NCBI GenBank assembly: GCA_032622095.1
Contig: CP136064.1
Location: forward strand, 276,419,614-276,483,613
DNA from: Siphonodentalium dalli
Taxonomy: Eukaryota > Mollusca > Scaphopoda > Gadilida > Siphonodentaliidae
DNA length: 64,000 nucleotides
Reading direction: 5' to 3'
Position numbers and translations under genes: made by a program. The notes under the pieces were generated by a model, which was not told the origin of the DNA, did not search any database, and worked only from the letters and a program-made list of their open reading frames with translations. Positions 35,981-48,136 of this stretch are shown here, piece after piece (the first letter of the stretch is position 1; each line of letters opens with the position of its first letter).

Positions 35981-36022
<42 letters not shown>
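35981..36022. repeat. (TA)n microsatellite
   Basis: Uninterrupted ta dinucleotide repeat of about 40 bp just beyond the LINE fragment. Confidence 0.9.
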
Positions 36023-36027
<5 letters not shown>

Positions 36028-36029
36028 GT

Positions 36030-37310
36030 CATTTCTGAGATGCAGCGACAAATTACACCAAGACTCGTGATCTCATTTTGTTTTACCCATTTGTACACCA
36101 AACACTACCACAATATAATATCAGGATACGCACTATACACACGGTCTACTCACGTCGCGCATAATGTGTTAAATATAGATACATTTGAATTTAACTGTAA
36201 CAAATCTGGCGTTAGATATGACGTGTGGGTGGAATTATAATGCTTTAATCATGAACGGCCATAATCAAAATATGGTATGTTTCCAGATATCCGACCTGCT
36301 GGCATCAGCAGGTCCCTAACCGCATTTAATTTTGGACTTATCTAGAAAGTTATTATACGCTTCCTGGTATCAACCTGTGTTTGGCATGTATACAAATAAT
36401 TGAAATTGTCGTCCTTTGCATTTTGGTGTCATAATGAGCTTTGCATTTTGGTGTCATAATGAGCTAAGACTTACACTGGGATACCAAAACGTCCAAAATG
36501 TATCAGTCTACATGATAAAACTCCATGCCAATATTCCGATCTCGACTTGCGTTGCTTTGCAACTTATCTACTGCCAGTACAAGCAAATACCTCCAACCCG
36601 TCAAGCAGCTGACAAACTACAAGAGGAAAATCAACCAGGTTTCCATCTCCTTGTGTGCGAAATATGTGTCATGGAAAATAATCCGGTAAATGTTTGAATA
36701 CAAAATTCAACGAGTCTATTGCGGGATGATGAAACTGAACGAACCTGTATGATGTGACGGTTTGGTAATTTGCTGGATATGTCCTCTTGCGGACAGGGCA
36801 GCAATTGCTATTGGTCAATGAGATCGATTTATACTTACTTTTAGAACGGTATACATGAGACCCAATGTATCAGTAGCTCCGTTCTTGTAACCACGCCTCG
36901 TTGATAGAGGGTAACTAACGAATCGTATCAACATGAGTTATTTGATGAGATATGTATCCGAATTGGTTAATTGGTTAATTCTGTTATTCGCGGTCGCATT
37001 TTGTTACAAATAGCCATAGAGGGTGCCAAGTATGCTTAAATGTCGTGTTAGATTTAATGTAACATGCACAATTCCCTTATTCTTTTCGCAAAGATAGTCA
37101 GACAGCCATCTGCGTTAAATCAATCATATTTATTGTGAAATAATTTGCACGACATGCCACCGATTTCGAAGAACAAATCTTACTTGAGCGCGAATGAATG
37201 CAAAATGTGTCGATCCTCTCACTCGTGGGTACCAATCTGGTTGTCATTTTAATAGAACTGACCAATGTTACGTCCTAGTATTGAAAAATTGATATGAATA
37301 TAATAGGACT
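36030..37310. other. Non-coding stretch, no gene seen
   Basis: No supported gene. A 25-bp tandem duplication, tttgcattttggtgtcataa..., lies at about 36415-36465. Confidence 0.45.
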
Positions 37311-37319
37311 ATTGGTTTT

Positions 37320-38000
37320 ATAAGACATTTCATTGCGATGGTGGTGTTAATTGCGGCATGACAGATTTTACAATTTCCATCCATATACCGGCCACCGTAT
37401 TGGCAGCCATCTTGGGGTTAATATGTCACGTAGTAACCGCCGACGGCATGAAATTATCGTACATACAAATTATATCCACCCACGCAACATTGTTGTCTTT
37501 ATGCATTTCGAGAAGATGACAAAAATAGGTTTTCGATTAGTTTTGGACTAAACTAATTAAATATTTAATCAAAAATTGGGGCCAGGAGGTGCTTTGTGTA
37601 CCGGTTTCACTTAAATGTTCAAGTCGACGTATCGGGGTATATATATTACATAAAACTGTAGCAGTTTATCAACGGCCGTTGTGTTAGTTAAGTCATTTTG
37701 GCAAGTAATCGTGCGTTCTTACAAATTTAACAATTCCCACATATATACCGGCCACCATATTGGCAGCCATCTTGGGTTATTAGGCCAGTTTTTAAACCAA
37801 GACGGAACGAAATTACCGTATACACTAATTATCTCCACCCTTAATATATTATTTTCATTTTTGCCTCCCGGAAGAAGACAAAATGCATTTTAGATTATCT
37901 TTTTGGGGGAAAAATCTCAAATTTGTTAAAAAATTGAGTCAGGAGGTATATTATTTCGGCCAATTTGGCCGTTTACTTCATGGCTGCTTTTCATCTGACG
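37320..38000 (-). repeat. Tandem units inverted relative to 33.5-34.0 kb
   Basis: Two units with ataccggccacc(a/g)tattggca, gccatcttggg, acgaaatta(c/t)cgta and caacggccgttg. They are the reverse complement of the 33460-34050 units. The two pairs face each other across the LINE fragment at 35.1-35.9 kb. Confidence 0.65.
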
Positions 38001-38660
38001 TGTGTGTCGGAATAATGATGTGGAGGATTTATGTAAATGTTAGCCCAAACTACATTTCCAAGTAACGATGGTTTTGTTATTTATTTTGAGGAATAATACC
38101 GCGTCAGATGAATTCAGCCCAAATATGTTAACAGTTGTCGTGTAAAACATTCGGCAGTAGGTTAGCGTTATTTAGTATTTGTGGATGTCCTTTAACATGG
38201 GGAAAATAGACTACTGCGCTTGAACGAGCATGCGAATTTGTCGTTTTTAATGTATAGCAACTTTATAATCAATAACAGAGGCATTCTCTGTCAAATAAGG
38301 TCGCTCTATTTACGATACCAATTGGGGAACTTTGTAAATTAAATTACGCGTAAACCAGCGTAAACGTATACCTGCTGCAAATAGAGAAGGTGCCGAAATA
38401 GGCGTACTCGCCCCAGGGGTAACTCGCCCCAATCGACGCGTGCCAACTCGGAATAAAAGGCCAACTCGGAATAAAAGATGTATACGGGGTGTTATATGGC
38501 GTTTGGTCCGTTGTTTCTCAATGAATATTATTGAAATTTGGTGTATATGTCCGGGCTGGGACATGGAATACAACAACGTTTGAATTGTTTTTAAATTTAC
38601 AAATTTGTTGATTTTATTCATTTTTTTTTAGTTCTGAAACACACTATAAAGTGTATATAA

Positions 38661-38963
38661 TATAATAACGAACATGAGACATACATAATTTATAAACTGT
38701 TAACAAAATATATCAAATTCAATACATGACAAAGATGACTCAGTGGAGTTTATAAAGTGAACATAAAAACATTGAGGTAAGAATCTTTTTAAGGAATGCA
38801 ACTTTATTTAATGATAATAAACACATAAATTAAAATAACAAACATGAGACATACATGATTTATAAACTGTTAACAAAAGATATCAAACTCAATACATGAC
38901 AAAGATGACTCAGTGAAGTTTATAAAGTGAACATAAAAATATTAAGGTAAGAATCTTTTTAAG
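38661..38963 (+). repeat. Two-copy direct repeat, unit about 133 bp
   Basis: Copies at about 38661-38793 and 38831-38963 share aacatgagacatacat, atttataaactgttaaca, acatgacaaagatgactc and gtaagaatctttttaag, with only a few substitutions. Confidence 0.85.
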
Positions 38964-40500
38964 CATTACTAAACCGTTTAGCACAGTCCACTTCACTCAT
39001 CCGATCATCACCAAACTTCATATTTATCTTGATATTGATCTATCAGATGAGAGCTATCAAATATTTTTTTAATTTTATAGGAAAAAATGGTCGCCAGCGG
39101 CCATATTGCATTTACGTTATATGTTATCGCGTCATGTCGATATCTAGTATTACTTAGAAATTTCACCTTTCCAGATTCATAATTGCTCCATTGACTGTAA
39201 CAGATGGAATTATTCCCCTCTTCGGATAGAGTGTCACTGAAACTTTATTTTGTCAGACTGTCTGTATAGTCACTGATTATATATGGCAATAATCTGTAAT
39301 AAGATGTAGCACTATTTTATTTTATATTTACATGCAGTGCTGTTTTTATACAACAATTCTAATCCCCCATAGATCATCATGTGATCGACCATACATCGCG
39401 CGAGGACCTGGTTGAATTAAAGGGGGTTTTATGGATAACTTCTGTCCTCAAGCTAGATTATACTTATGACATTTAATGGCATGTTTCTAACGTGGAGGAT
39501 TAGCTATGCTTGAGACACCACCACTCTTCAATTCACACCAAGTTCTCAGCTGTCATATTCGGATATTAGAACCCATAGCCATGATATATGGTTTATTTTG
39601 TGTATACTAGTAATATTGTTATTTTCAGTACCTTTATATACCAGTACTGTGTATAACAATGCATATAAATTAATCCATGTATACATGTATATTGATTCAA
39701 CGGATTCAGTGGTTTTGTCCATCAGTCTATCAAATTTGCGGGGAAAACATGGCCACAAGCAGTACACACTGCTAAATTTCGAATTTGAATCAATTGGCGC
39801 ACCCTGCAGCCAGCTTTTATTGGAGAACTTTTTCTCATGTGGATAGTTTGGGTCACCGCTAGATGTGAGTCATGTTTTGTTCTCAAACTGTCCTTGTGAA
39901 GACATCACTGCCAGCGGTGATCTTGAATTTTACTATTTTTATGGCTAAATAATTTGGTTAATTCTACAGACGACACCCCTTGTCCGATCGTCACCAGATT
40001 CCACAATGATCTTCTGGATAACCAGGGTGAGAGTAATCTAATTTTCCCGAATTTCGTTAAAAAACATTACCACAGGCAGCAATTTGGTATCTTACTGTTT
40101 GATCGTCTTTTGCATGACTGAATTGTTTAACAACTGTACAGACATATCCCTCATCTGATAGTCACCACACTTTATATTGATCTTCGGGCTGACAACTAGA
40201 TGGGAGCTATCGAATGCTTTGAATTTTTTTGGAAAACATTGTCGCCAGCAGTCATCTTCTATTTTGGTTTTTATATACATGTATATCTCTTCATTCGGAT
40301 AGCCAGTATTACGTAGGTACTTCAACTTTCCGCATTCCTGTCATCATTTGAAATATAAAAATTTACCTGATACATGCACCCTTCAAAATTTGTTTCGTCG
40401 TATCTATTTTAATGACCCGTATGGTAATATTGATACAGATATATTTGTCAAACATTTCTTTGTACAATATACAGGTATTTAGTTTGTAACTAAATCTGGA
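38964..40500. other. Non-coding stretch, no gene seen
   Basis: AT-rich sequence. Short blocks such as gccagc(a/g)g recur near cactt/catat words at about 39090, 39750, 39910, 40070 and 40245, giving a faint periodic look, but no unit boundary could be set. Confidence 0.4.
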
Positions 40501-40514
40501 AATATATAATAGTA

Positions 40515-41035
40515 GCTGGTGGACCCTACTTCGTCCGGGATGTTCCCCTCTGATTTTCGGAGAATTGCGCGATTTAACCTTGAATTGACCATTTTAAAGG
40601 TGAACGTCATGTCGGGTCACGATTTGACCCGTCCAAAACACTCCCCGGACAAAAGTCACGACAAAAGTACCCGTCGAAATCCGCCCGGCTTTACCCGATT
40701 TGACCTTGAATTGACAATTTTGAATGTCAAGATCAGGTCAGGGTCACGATTTGACCCACCCGAAATACGCCTGGGACAAAAGTAACAGTAGGTATTATAT
40801 TTCGTTGAAATACTTCCGTTTTACCAGATTTGACCTTGAATTGATCTTTTTGAATGTCAAAGTCAGGTCAGGATCAAGATTTGACCCGTCCAAAATACTC
40901 CCTGGAAATAATTCCCCCTAGGTATCAAATTTCGTCAAATCTGTCCGGCAGTTTTCCCGGCCATAGCTAACAGACAAACAGACAAATGTCCAAAATATAT
41001 ATTAAACTAGCTAATGTACTCGACTTCGTAAGGGC
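40515..41035 (-). repeat. Interspersed repeat (ggccgggaaaactg family), copy 3, expanded
   Basis: Minus-oriented. It opens with ctacttcgtccggga and ends with ggcagttttcccggccat and an agacaaac repeat. The middle gaccttgaattgac ... gatttgacccgtccaaaa unit of about 130 bp is repeated three times, so the short open frames across it share the same residues. Confidence 0.7.
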
Positions 41036-41649
41036 TATTTAGGGATTTGTTTTGGTGATCGCCTCCATCTGGACAGTACCCAGTATATACAGCGTCTGGC
41101 CAAACTATTGTTCAATTGGTCCAGAAACATGCCTATATCAGCACGTTCGAGAACATGGTCCCACGTGAAATTGGACCCGTCCATATTGCTCCCGGGATCG
41201 AAGTAGTCCTACATACAAATTTTAGTCGCATCGGTCAAGGTCCAGAAACATGCCTATGAGCGAGGTCAAGTTGACACGTTAAATACCAAATCCGAGTCGG
41301 ATCAGTCGAGCAGTGTTAGAGTCTATAACACATACACACATGCATTCATGCATACACACATACATACAGACAGGTGTTCCAAAATGTATAATCGATAGCT
41401 ACAACAATTCTATGGTAGATAGTTCACGGCCGACCTGATGCATGCATCTTAGTTTTCTTGTGTAATATTGTTACGCCACCTGTGGTGTATCTAGCTGCTG
41501 AGATTTTGATATTGCGTGGTGGACAGGGCGAATGTATTCTTGTGGGGCTTTTATTTATAGAGTTGGAAATTCCGTTTATTTAAAAGTCGGAACTACGCGA
41601 CCAGTAGGCCAAGTCCAGTAAAACGGTTCGTTATAGGTGCTGGTTGTTA

Positions 41650-43010
41650 ATTGTTATTTTAACGGAATTCTGAGTTGGTCATTCGCGAAACCAATATATT
41701 TTATATTCTATATATAATTAAAACCGTGGGTATATAATATATGATCCTCTTTATGGATATTGTAGGAAGGTAAATTTAGCTAAAGCGGTGGGATATCTTG
41801 CAAGACAACACATTTAGGTTTGCGCTATAACTGCTCAATGTTTTAAGGTGTTACACAACGTCTGATAAAAAGAGTTCTATCTGGAATATTCACACTATTT
41901 TTTCAGAGAACATGCATAGAGTAAACATAGTCCTATCGGACTATCGTAAAGTAGTTCCGTTTAATTCGGGATTAATTAACCCTCAGACTGCCGAAACTGC
42001 CGACAATAAATTCGCTTGTTTGTGTCCCCCGAAAATCAAACTTGCCTGTTTAGAGGTCCCATTTTCGTGGCTAATGGTGATAGAATCACAATTTTTCAGT
42101 CAAGTTCATGGATAAATTACATTACACTTAATCGGCTTATGTCCGCGGCCATAAACCTGCGTTTTGATAACAATTTATTTGAGACAAACTGTTGCGCAAG
42201 TATCAGTCGGCGCTTATCGGTTGATGTTATTATGATCGTGCAGCCTGCACGTGCAACAAGTGTTCAAATACAACAGGACAAAAAATACTATGTCAAATAA
42301 ATAACGTGATCAATGAACAGACAAGTTTCATTTCCGTGGGACACGAAAAGGCGAATTTAATGTCGTCAGTTTCGGCAGTCTGGGGGTTTTAATTAATCTC
42401 CTTTACGATATCCCGATAGGACTATGTTTACTCTATGTTCTCTGAAAAAAAATGGTGTGAATATTCCCGATAGAACTATTTTTATCAGACGTTTTGTAAC
42501 ACATTAAAACATTGAGCAGTTAGCGCAATTTTCTGAAATTTCGGACTATTTCGTCTATAAAAATACGATGAGCAACTGAAAATGTTTTTCAACATTCTGG
42601 AAGGGGTATATGTCCATGGTATATATGTTTAAAATTTCACTCATAAACTATGACAGATAACAAAGTTATAATTAGTTTTATAGGCCCACCATAAATCCCC
42701 TATAATAAACGCATGCCTCCGTAAGCACATGGCTTTGCTGTGGATACTTTCGTTCCCAGCATGCATCATTCTCGCCATCTGTAAAATGTCTATGAACAAT
42801 GGCTGTGCCATGCACTCTTAGCTTTGATCCGCATTTAGAAGCATTCTGGTGTGGCGAATGAGAAACCTGCAGTAATTTATAAGCCGTAGTTCATTGTAAT
42901 AATTTGAAGAATTACTTGTCTTAACGGAATTCTGAGGCGGTCCATTCATGTAACCAATATATTTTATATTATGATTTATATTTATGGCTAATAATATGAT
43001 CTTGGTGGCG
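41650..43010. mobile_element. Fold-back element bordered by 95-bp direct repeats
   Basis: Inverted arms at about 41822-42015 and 42350-42533 share gctcaatgttttaa, cgtctgataaaaa, agagaacatgcatagagtaa, actatg and cagactgccgaaactg. The arms are bracketed by direct repeats near 41651-41750 and 42918-43010 that start ttaacggaattctgag and continue aaccaatatattttatatt. The open frames at 41912-42300 lie across an arm and the loop and are not conserved. No transposase seen. Confidence 0.65.
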
Positions 43011-43094
43011 TTACCATTTCCGACTATGGTTTTCTTGTTACTGTAATGCTCGACTGTTTCGATCTACACATATCTATTAGACAATATCTTAGCA

Positions 43095-43722
43095 GTCCAC
43101 CAACGGCCGTTGTGTTAATTTCGCAATTTGGCACATAATCGTGCGTTCTGTGTGCCTTACACCACAGCCTGACGCCTCTCATCTTTAGGGGGAGGGTTGA
43201 TTTTTCTGCCTCTGATAAAAAATGATGCTACCAACAGCGATAAGTGATATATTAGAACGTAGCTAATTAGCAGTAGTTTCCTATGGTATAAAATAATTGG
43301 GCATAACTATCTTACTTCCGATTTTATAAGAAACGAAAGACAACGCTTTGCGTGAATCGTCATATTCTTCTCACCCTAAACATTATTTGACGTCACATGA
43401 CGTCATGACTGTCGTTCCGAGATTCAATAGTTACATGTATTACCTTACTCTGGTTATCGCCCCATTCACACGTATCAAAATTGGATGAATATCTCTTCTC
43501 AAAAGGTGTGAATATACTCTGTCAAATATGTCGGCTTTATTTAAAATAAATGACCGATTTTATCACCAGGTGCCTCAATAAAACCACGCGGTGCGAAAAA
43601 AAAGTCCGCCTATCTGACAAATCCAACATGCGGATTCCGAAAGTTAAGTGTTCATGCTAACCAAAAATGTAGGTCTCATAAATTCCCTCTCCAGGCGACA
43701 CCTATGTCCATATTTGCCTAGA
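43095..43722 (-). repeat. Long inverted repeat, right arm (partner 32852-33475)
   Basis: Reverse complement of the left arm: starts with ccaacggccgttgtgttaat, then tgatttttctgcctctgata and cctctccaggcgacaccta. The match is strong but with many single-base differences, so both copies are old. Confidence 0.75.
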
Positions 43723-43739
43723 CTATGTCCACGGAATAA

Positions 43740-44690
43740 CATACCAACCTAATAATTAAACTAAATTTGTTAAAGTACACCCCCTCGATCAATAATAAAG
43801 CGTGACTACCAACATTTCCATAAAGACTACCCCCTCATCAGTACTAATGTATAACTACAAACAAAACATTTTCACTACAACAACTACCTCCACCCATCAA
43901 TAATAAGTCAGGGTCACTGACATATTTTTTCCGTATGTCCAATGACATTATTTGAAACTAAAAAGGTGTATATATTTCTTACAATATCAGGTAGTGAAGG
44001 CTCTATAAACGTCGGTCAAGGCAAGATTGAACACCAAACCCCGAACATTATTTATACCGAAATATGGAAATGACACCCTTACTGGTATACACTTCCGGTG
44101 CGGCTCGAAATTTCCCAATGATATATAAACGGAAAAATGGGAGTTAACTCTATTTGAGAATCTTATCAAATTATACACATTATTTGACATCCAGACTCAT
44201 CGCACCAGCTTCCGGTTGAGTGATAGAACGCTCTTTAAACAACAAATGCCTGGAAGGTAGATAGAGCCGACCCCATCCCATTAAATTCAATTAACTGCAT
44301 TCCTGTACTCGAAATTGGTCCATTCCATCTGATTTTACAAACTAAATAAAATACGAACTAAAGATACTGGCATGCAACAATAATGACCTTATGGGAGAAC
44401 AGTGGTGCTTGTGCAAGAAAGAAGAACCGCATGACCAACGTCGGTGTTTACAATGGACCGTCAGATTACATATTATAGCTCCTGGCTGACAATTTTTTTT
44501 CGAGGAATTGATGCGATGTGTCTTAACAACCACGAAAGAACAATACATCTAAATGGTTCCGAAATTTGTTTAAACGTTATACTCGAGTGCTATAGGTTGA
44601 TAAATTGACGACAACACGGTATGCTCGTGGAAGATTTACAACCATAAAGTGACCATGCATTACAGGTTCGATATACTGAATCATCGTAAA
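43740..44690. other. Non-coding stretch, no gene seen
   Basis: AT-rich sequence without supported genes. A cacccc(t)catcaa(t)aata-type block recurs at about 43790, 43830 and 43890. Confidence 0.45.
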
Positions 44691-44694
44691 AATT

Positions 44695-46155
44695 TCTATT
44701 CCCATACCACCCCCGTGTACGTGGTATCGCCAAACCCGATGGTATATATCGCCAAACCCGAGAACATGGGAAAGTCATTTTCACGTATATATGGTATGGG
44801 GATATGTTTGTTTCTCATCGTAAAACAGACAACGAACAACGTATGTGTATGTCCACATGAAGCCGGAGTATTTATCCACCCGCAGATGTAGACGATTTCT
44901 TATCTATATTGTTTGCGTATGCCGCGATTATATATGTATGTACATGTATGTATGTATGTATGTATTGTGTACTAATATTTAGACTGTCATACCGAACACG
45001 TCCGGCGATTGGAGAATAAACGCCGAGTATGATTGTTTATACATAGTGTTGTAGCTTGCCAAGCTACATGTGCTACATAGACACAATACAGGGGTGATAC
45101 GCCCATCGACACCCAGACGAGAAGGCACACAAGTGTGCCACACATAATACATTGTGTTCGTATGTGTACGGATGTTTAGGGTTAAAATAGAATCGTTACA
45201 ATATTATCTGACGACTCTTAAAAAAGCCAGAATTGTATAATTTGTAGCTATACGATATATGCATATTCGATAAAATGCTTCGGTTTCATTGTTGCGTAAC
45301 AGTCTACTCGAGTGAGAACCAGTCATAAAGTCTGTAAAATAAACATGATTATAACAAATCGTTGATAGTCGTAGAGTTTCGTTTTGCACGTGTGGTCTAT
45401 ATACAAACTCCAAGCATGTGAATACTAAACGAATATCCTGTTAGCTGCATGCGTACGAACGACAGCATTCACGTGCGTGGGATCAAGGCATCGCGTGATA
45501 ATTCATTCACCTTTTTGAGATCGCAAATCTGAATGCTGAGATGGATGTTCAATTAATTTCAATTTAAATACATTCATAATATATATGTACACACTATTTC
45601 GAATATCTTATGGATTCATATTTCAAGTGACATTCGCAGGAAACTCATCTGAACTCCTTAAGTACTACTCATATTTACTGCACAGAAGATCCGCGTTTGG
45701 CGACTTCGTCTGCGACGTTGACATCTATCTGGGCCGACAGTGGTCCCTCCATATCGCGAGGATATTGAGAACGACACTGATTGGTTAAATTATGTTCAAG
45801 CCTATGCTTCTTTGACAGATTCAACTATATACCGGCATTTGTTTTGGCAGCGTGGAAGTCCAGGAACTATACTATGGCGGGTGGATGTTATCGAAAATTT
45901 GAGTGAGCAAAAGCAAAAACAATATTGACAAATTTCGCAAAACAATATTAAATGCTTTGATCTGGGAAAACTGATTGACAGCGGGTGGATATATACTCCT
46001 GCTTCATGTAGACATACACATACGTTGTTCGTTGTCTGTTTTACGATGAGAAACAAACATATCCCCATATCATATACGTGAAAATGACTTTCCCCATGTT
46101 CTCGGGTTTGGCGATACCCTCGGGTTTGGCGATACCACGTACACGGGGGCGCATA
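44695..46155. repeat. Inverted repeat pair (190-bp arms, 1.1-kb loop)
   Basis: Arms at about 44695-44885 and 45975-46155 share cccccgtgtacgtggtatcg, tcgccaaacccgagaacatg, gaaagtcattttcacgtata, acaacgaacaacgta and ggataaa/tatatccacccgc. The word ggtatcgccaaacccga is itself doubled in each arm. The loop contains a tatg microsatellite (44935-44965) and unrecognised frames. No transposase. Confidence 0.7.
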
Positions 46156-46439
46156 CTCTCTTCCGGACCAAATATTTACTTGACAAACTTTTAAAAATGC
46201 ATGCTAACGAGGACCATGCACTATACATATTTATGCAAGAGATACGTCGGCGGACTAATACGCAAAATGAATATAGCATAATATTATTTATTATATACTT
46301 GCCCATGAATTATAAGGTTTTAGCAGTGAGATATAAGTGATATCCCACTAGTCAGTGGTATCAGCTTGAAATTTCTGATGTATTGACATTCATTGGGGAC
46401 CAAAGGCAAGTAACTAAAGTATATAATAAACATAATATC

Positions 46440-46582
46440 TACACTTTTTCAGTGGATATGGGATAAATCTCATTCGTGATGACAAAACATTTGAATTTCC
46501 ACTCTTGGCTAAAGCCACTCGTGAACATTCAATGTTTTGTCATCACTCATGAGATATAACCCATATCCACTGAAAAAGTGTG
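46440..46582. repeat. Palindromic MITE, about 143 bp
   Basis: Near-perfect hairpin: acactttttcagtggatatg at the left, catatccactgaaaaagtgt at the right, with gtgatgacaaaacatt / aatgttttgtcatcac further in. The loop is about 30 bp. Confidence 0.8.
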
Positions 46583-46610
46583 GATATCCTCTATATATCG
46601 CGTCTGCAAC

Positions 46611-46614
<4 letters not shown>

Positions 46615-46662
<48 letters not shown>
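46615..46662. repeat. (TA)n microsatellite
   Basis: Continuous ta repeat of about 46 bp a short distance from the palindromic MITE. Confidence 0.9.
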
Positions 46663-46664
<2 letters not shown>

Positions 46665-47075
46665 AACAACCCATGGAATAATTTCAGATCAGAATAAACA
46701 GAAAAAAACTTGGTATATTAACTTCGTCAAAATACGGCAATTTCATGGCCCAACTATAGTTCCCCATCTCCCTGTTACATCACGGAATAAATGCCCCCTC
46801 CCCAAATAAAAAAAACTTAGCAAGATATACCTTATATTTCCTTGACGACAGCAACCTCGTGGACTCGCCCTGTACTGACAGCCAATGGTATTATTTGCTT
46901 AACCTATATAGCACAAAAATGATAACTCATTCTCAGCACGGATTTATAAACGCGCGAGTCGTGATTAAACGGAGTTCACACATTGTGTGAGAACACTCGG
47001 GCGTGAATGCGCACGCTTTATACGCGAAGATATGTTTTGATGGAGCGAGAATTCCGCTCGGGAATTAGCCATGAA

Positions 47076-48133
47076 CAGAGACGTGGCGACAGGGGGGTTT
47101 GGGGGCGTCACCCCCCTCCAACTTTGGTCAAAATTTTCAACAGTTGGAAATTTCATACCTGCCAAAACATTATTGTTGGAAATTTCACGCAAACAATAGG
47201 TTGAAATTGTTCTTGTAGTTTGATTTTCAAACAATTTATTGGGGGGGGGGAATTAATTGTTTTTGGACCAATATTTGCATATTTTCCTAGCTTTGGTCAA
47301 AATTTTGGACTGAAATGGTCATCAGTTGGAAATTTTCCAACCTTAGGGAGGGTGACAGGTTGAAAATTTCCAACACTTGGAAAGCTTGTGTCCTGGTCCT
47401 TCCCCCGTGGGCAGTAAAAAACTGCTAGTTAATTTAAGAAAACAATATTGTCATACATTTGGTCAACATTGTCATTGGAATTGTCATCAGTTGGAAAATT
47501 TCCAACCTAAGTGGGGGTGTCAGGTTTGAAATTTCCAACTAGTCTAGATGCTAGGATTTTGCTAATGTTTCGCACACCGGGCCGGTGTGTCATTGTCCCT
47601 CCCCCGTGGCCGATACAAAACTGCTAATTAATTTAACAAAACAATATTTTACTACATTTGGTCAAAATTGTGGACTGATATGGTCATCAGTTGGAGAATT
47701 TTCCAACCTGAGGGGAAGTATGAGGTTTGAAATTTCCAACACTAGGAAAGGTTCAGTTGAGGCCAGTCGAGATGCTAGGATTTGCGATTTTCTTGTATAG
47801 TCTTCAAAATTTTCTCACACACCAGACCGAACAACCATGGTCAGCCCGGTGTGTCCTGTAGCCGTGTGCATTTGACTGCAGTTAGACCACTAGATTTTAG
47901 GATTTATGCAATTTTTCAGGTTAAAATATCTAATGTTCTCATACCGGGAATATAGAACCATGGTTTATGAATATATAGGATATTAGGCCTGAGTACTGAG
48001 GTGCAAGGGGGTGCAAATGGAATTATGCAAAACTTGTGTTTGGTCTGATTGTGATTCAAGGGGGGGGGGGGGGGTGCAGTTGGAATTTCCTAAGGTGGAC
48101 ACCCCCAACTGAAGCCCTCTAGCCACGTCCCTG
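47076..48133 (+). mobile_element. Non-autonomous hAT-type transposon, copy 2
   Basis: Same family and orientation as 5987-7225: left end cagagacgtggcgacaggg, right end ccctctagccacgtccctg. No matching 8-bp flanks are seen, so the target duplication has decayed or one side has been rearranged. Its right end abuts LINE coding sequence at 48134. Confidence 0.82.
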
Positions 48134-48136
48134 AAG

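Noticed and set aside
45585-45928. Two overlapping frames as a gene
   Set aside because: They lie in the loop of an inverted repeat and show no recognisable protein feature.
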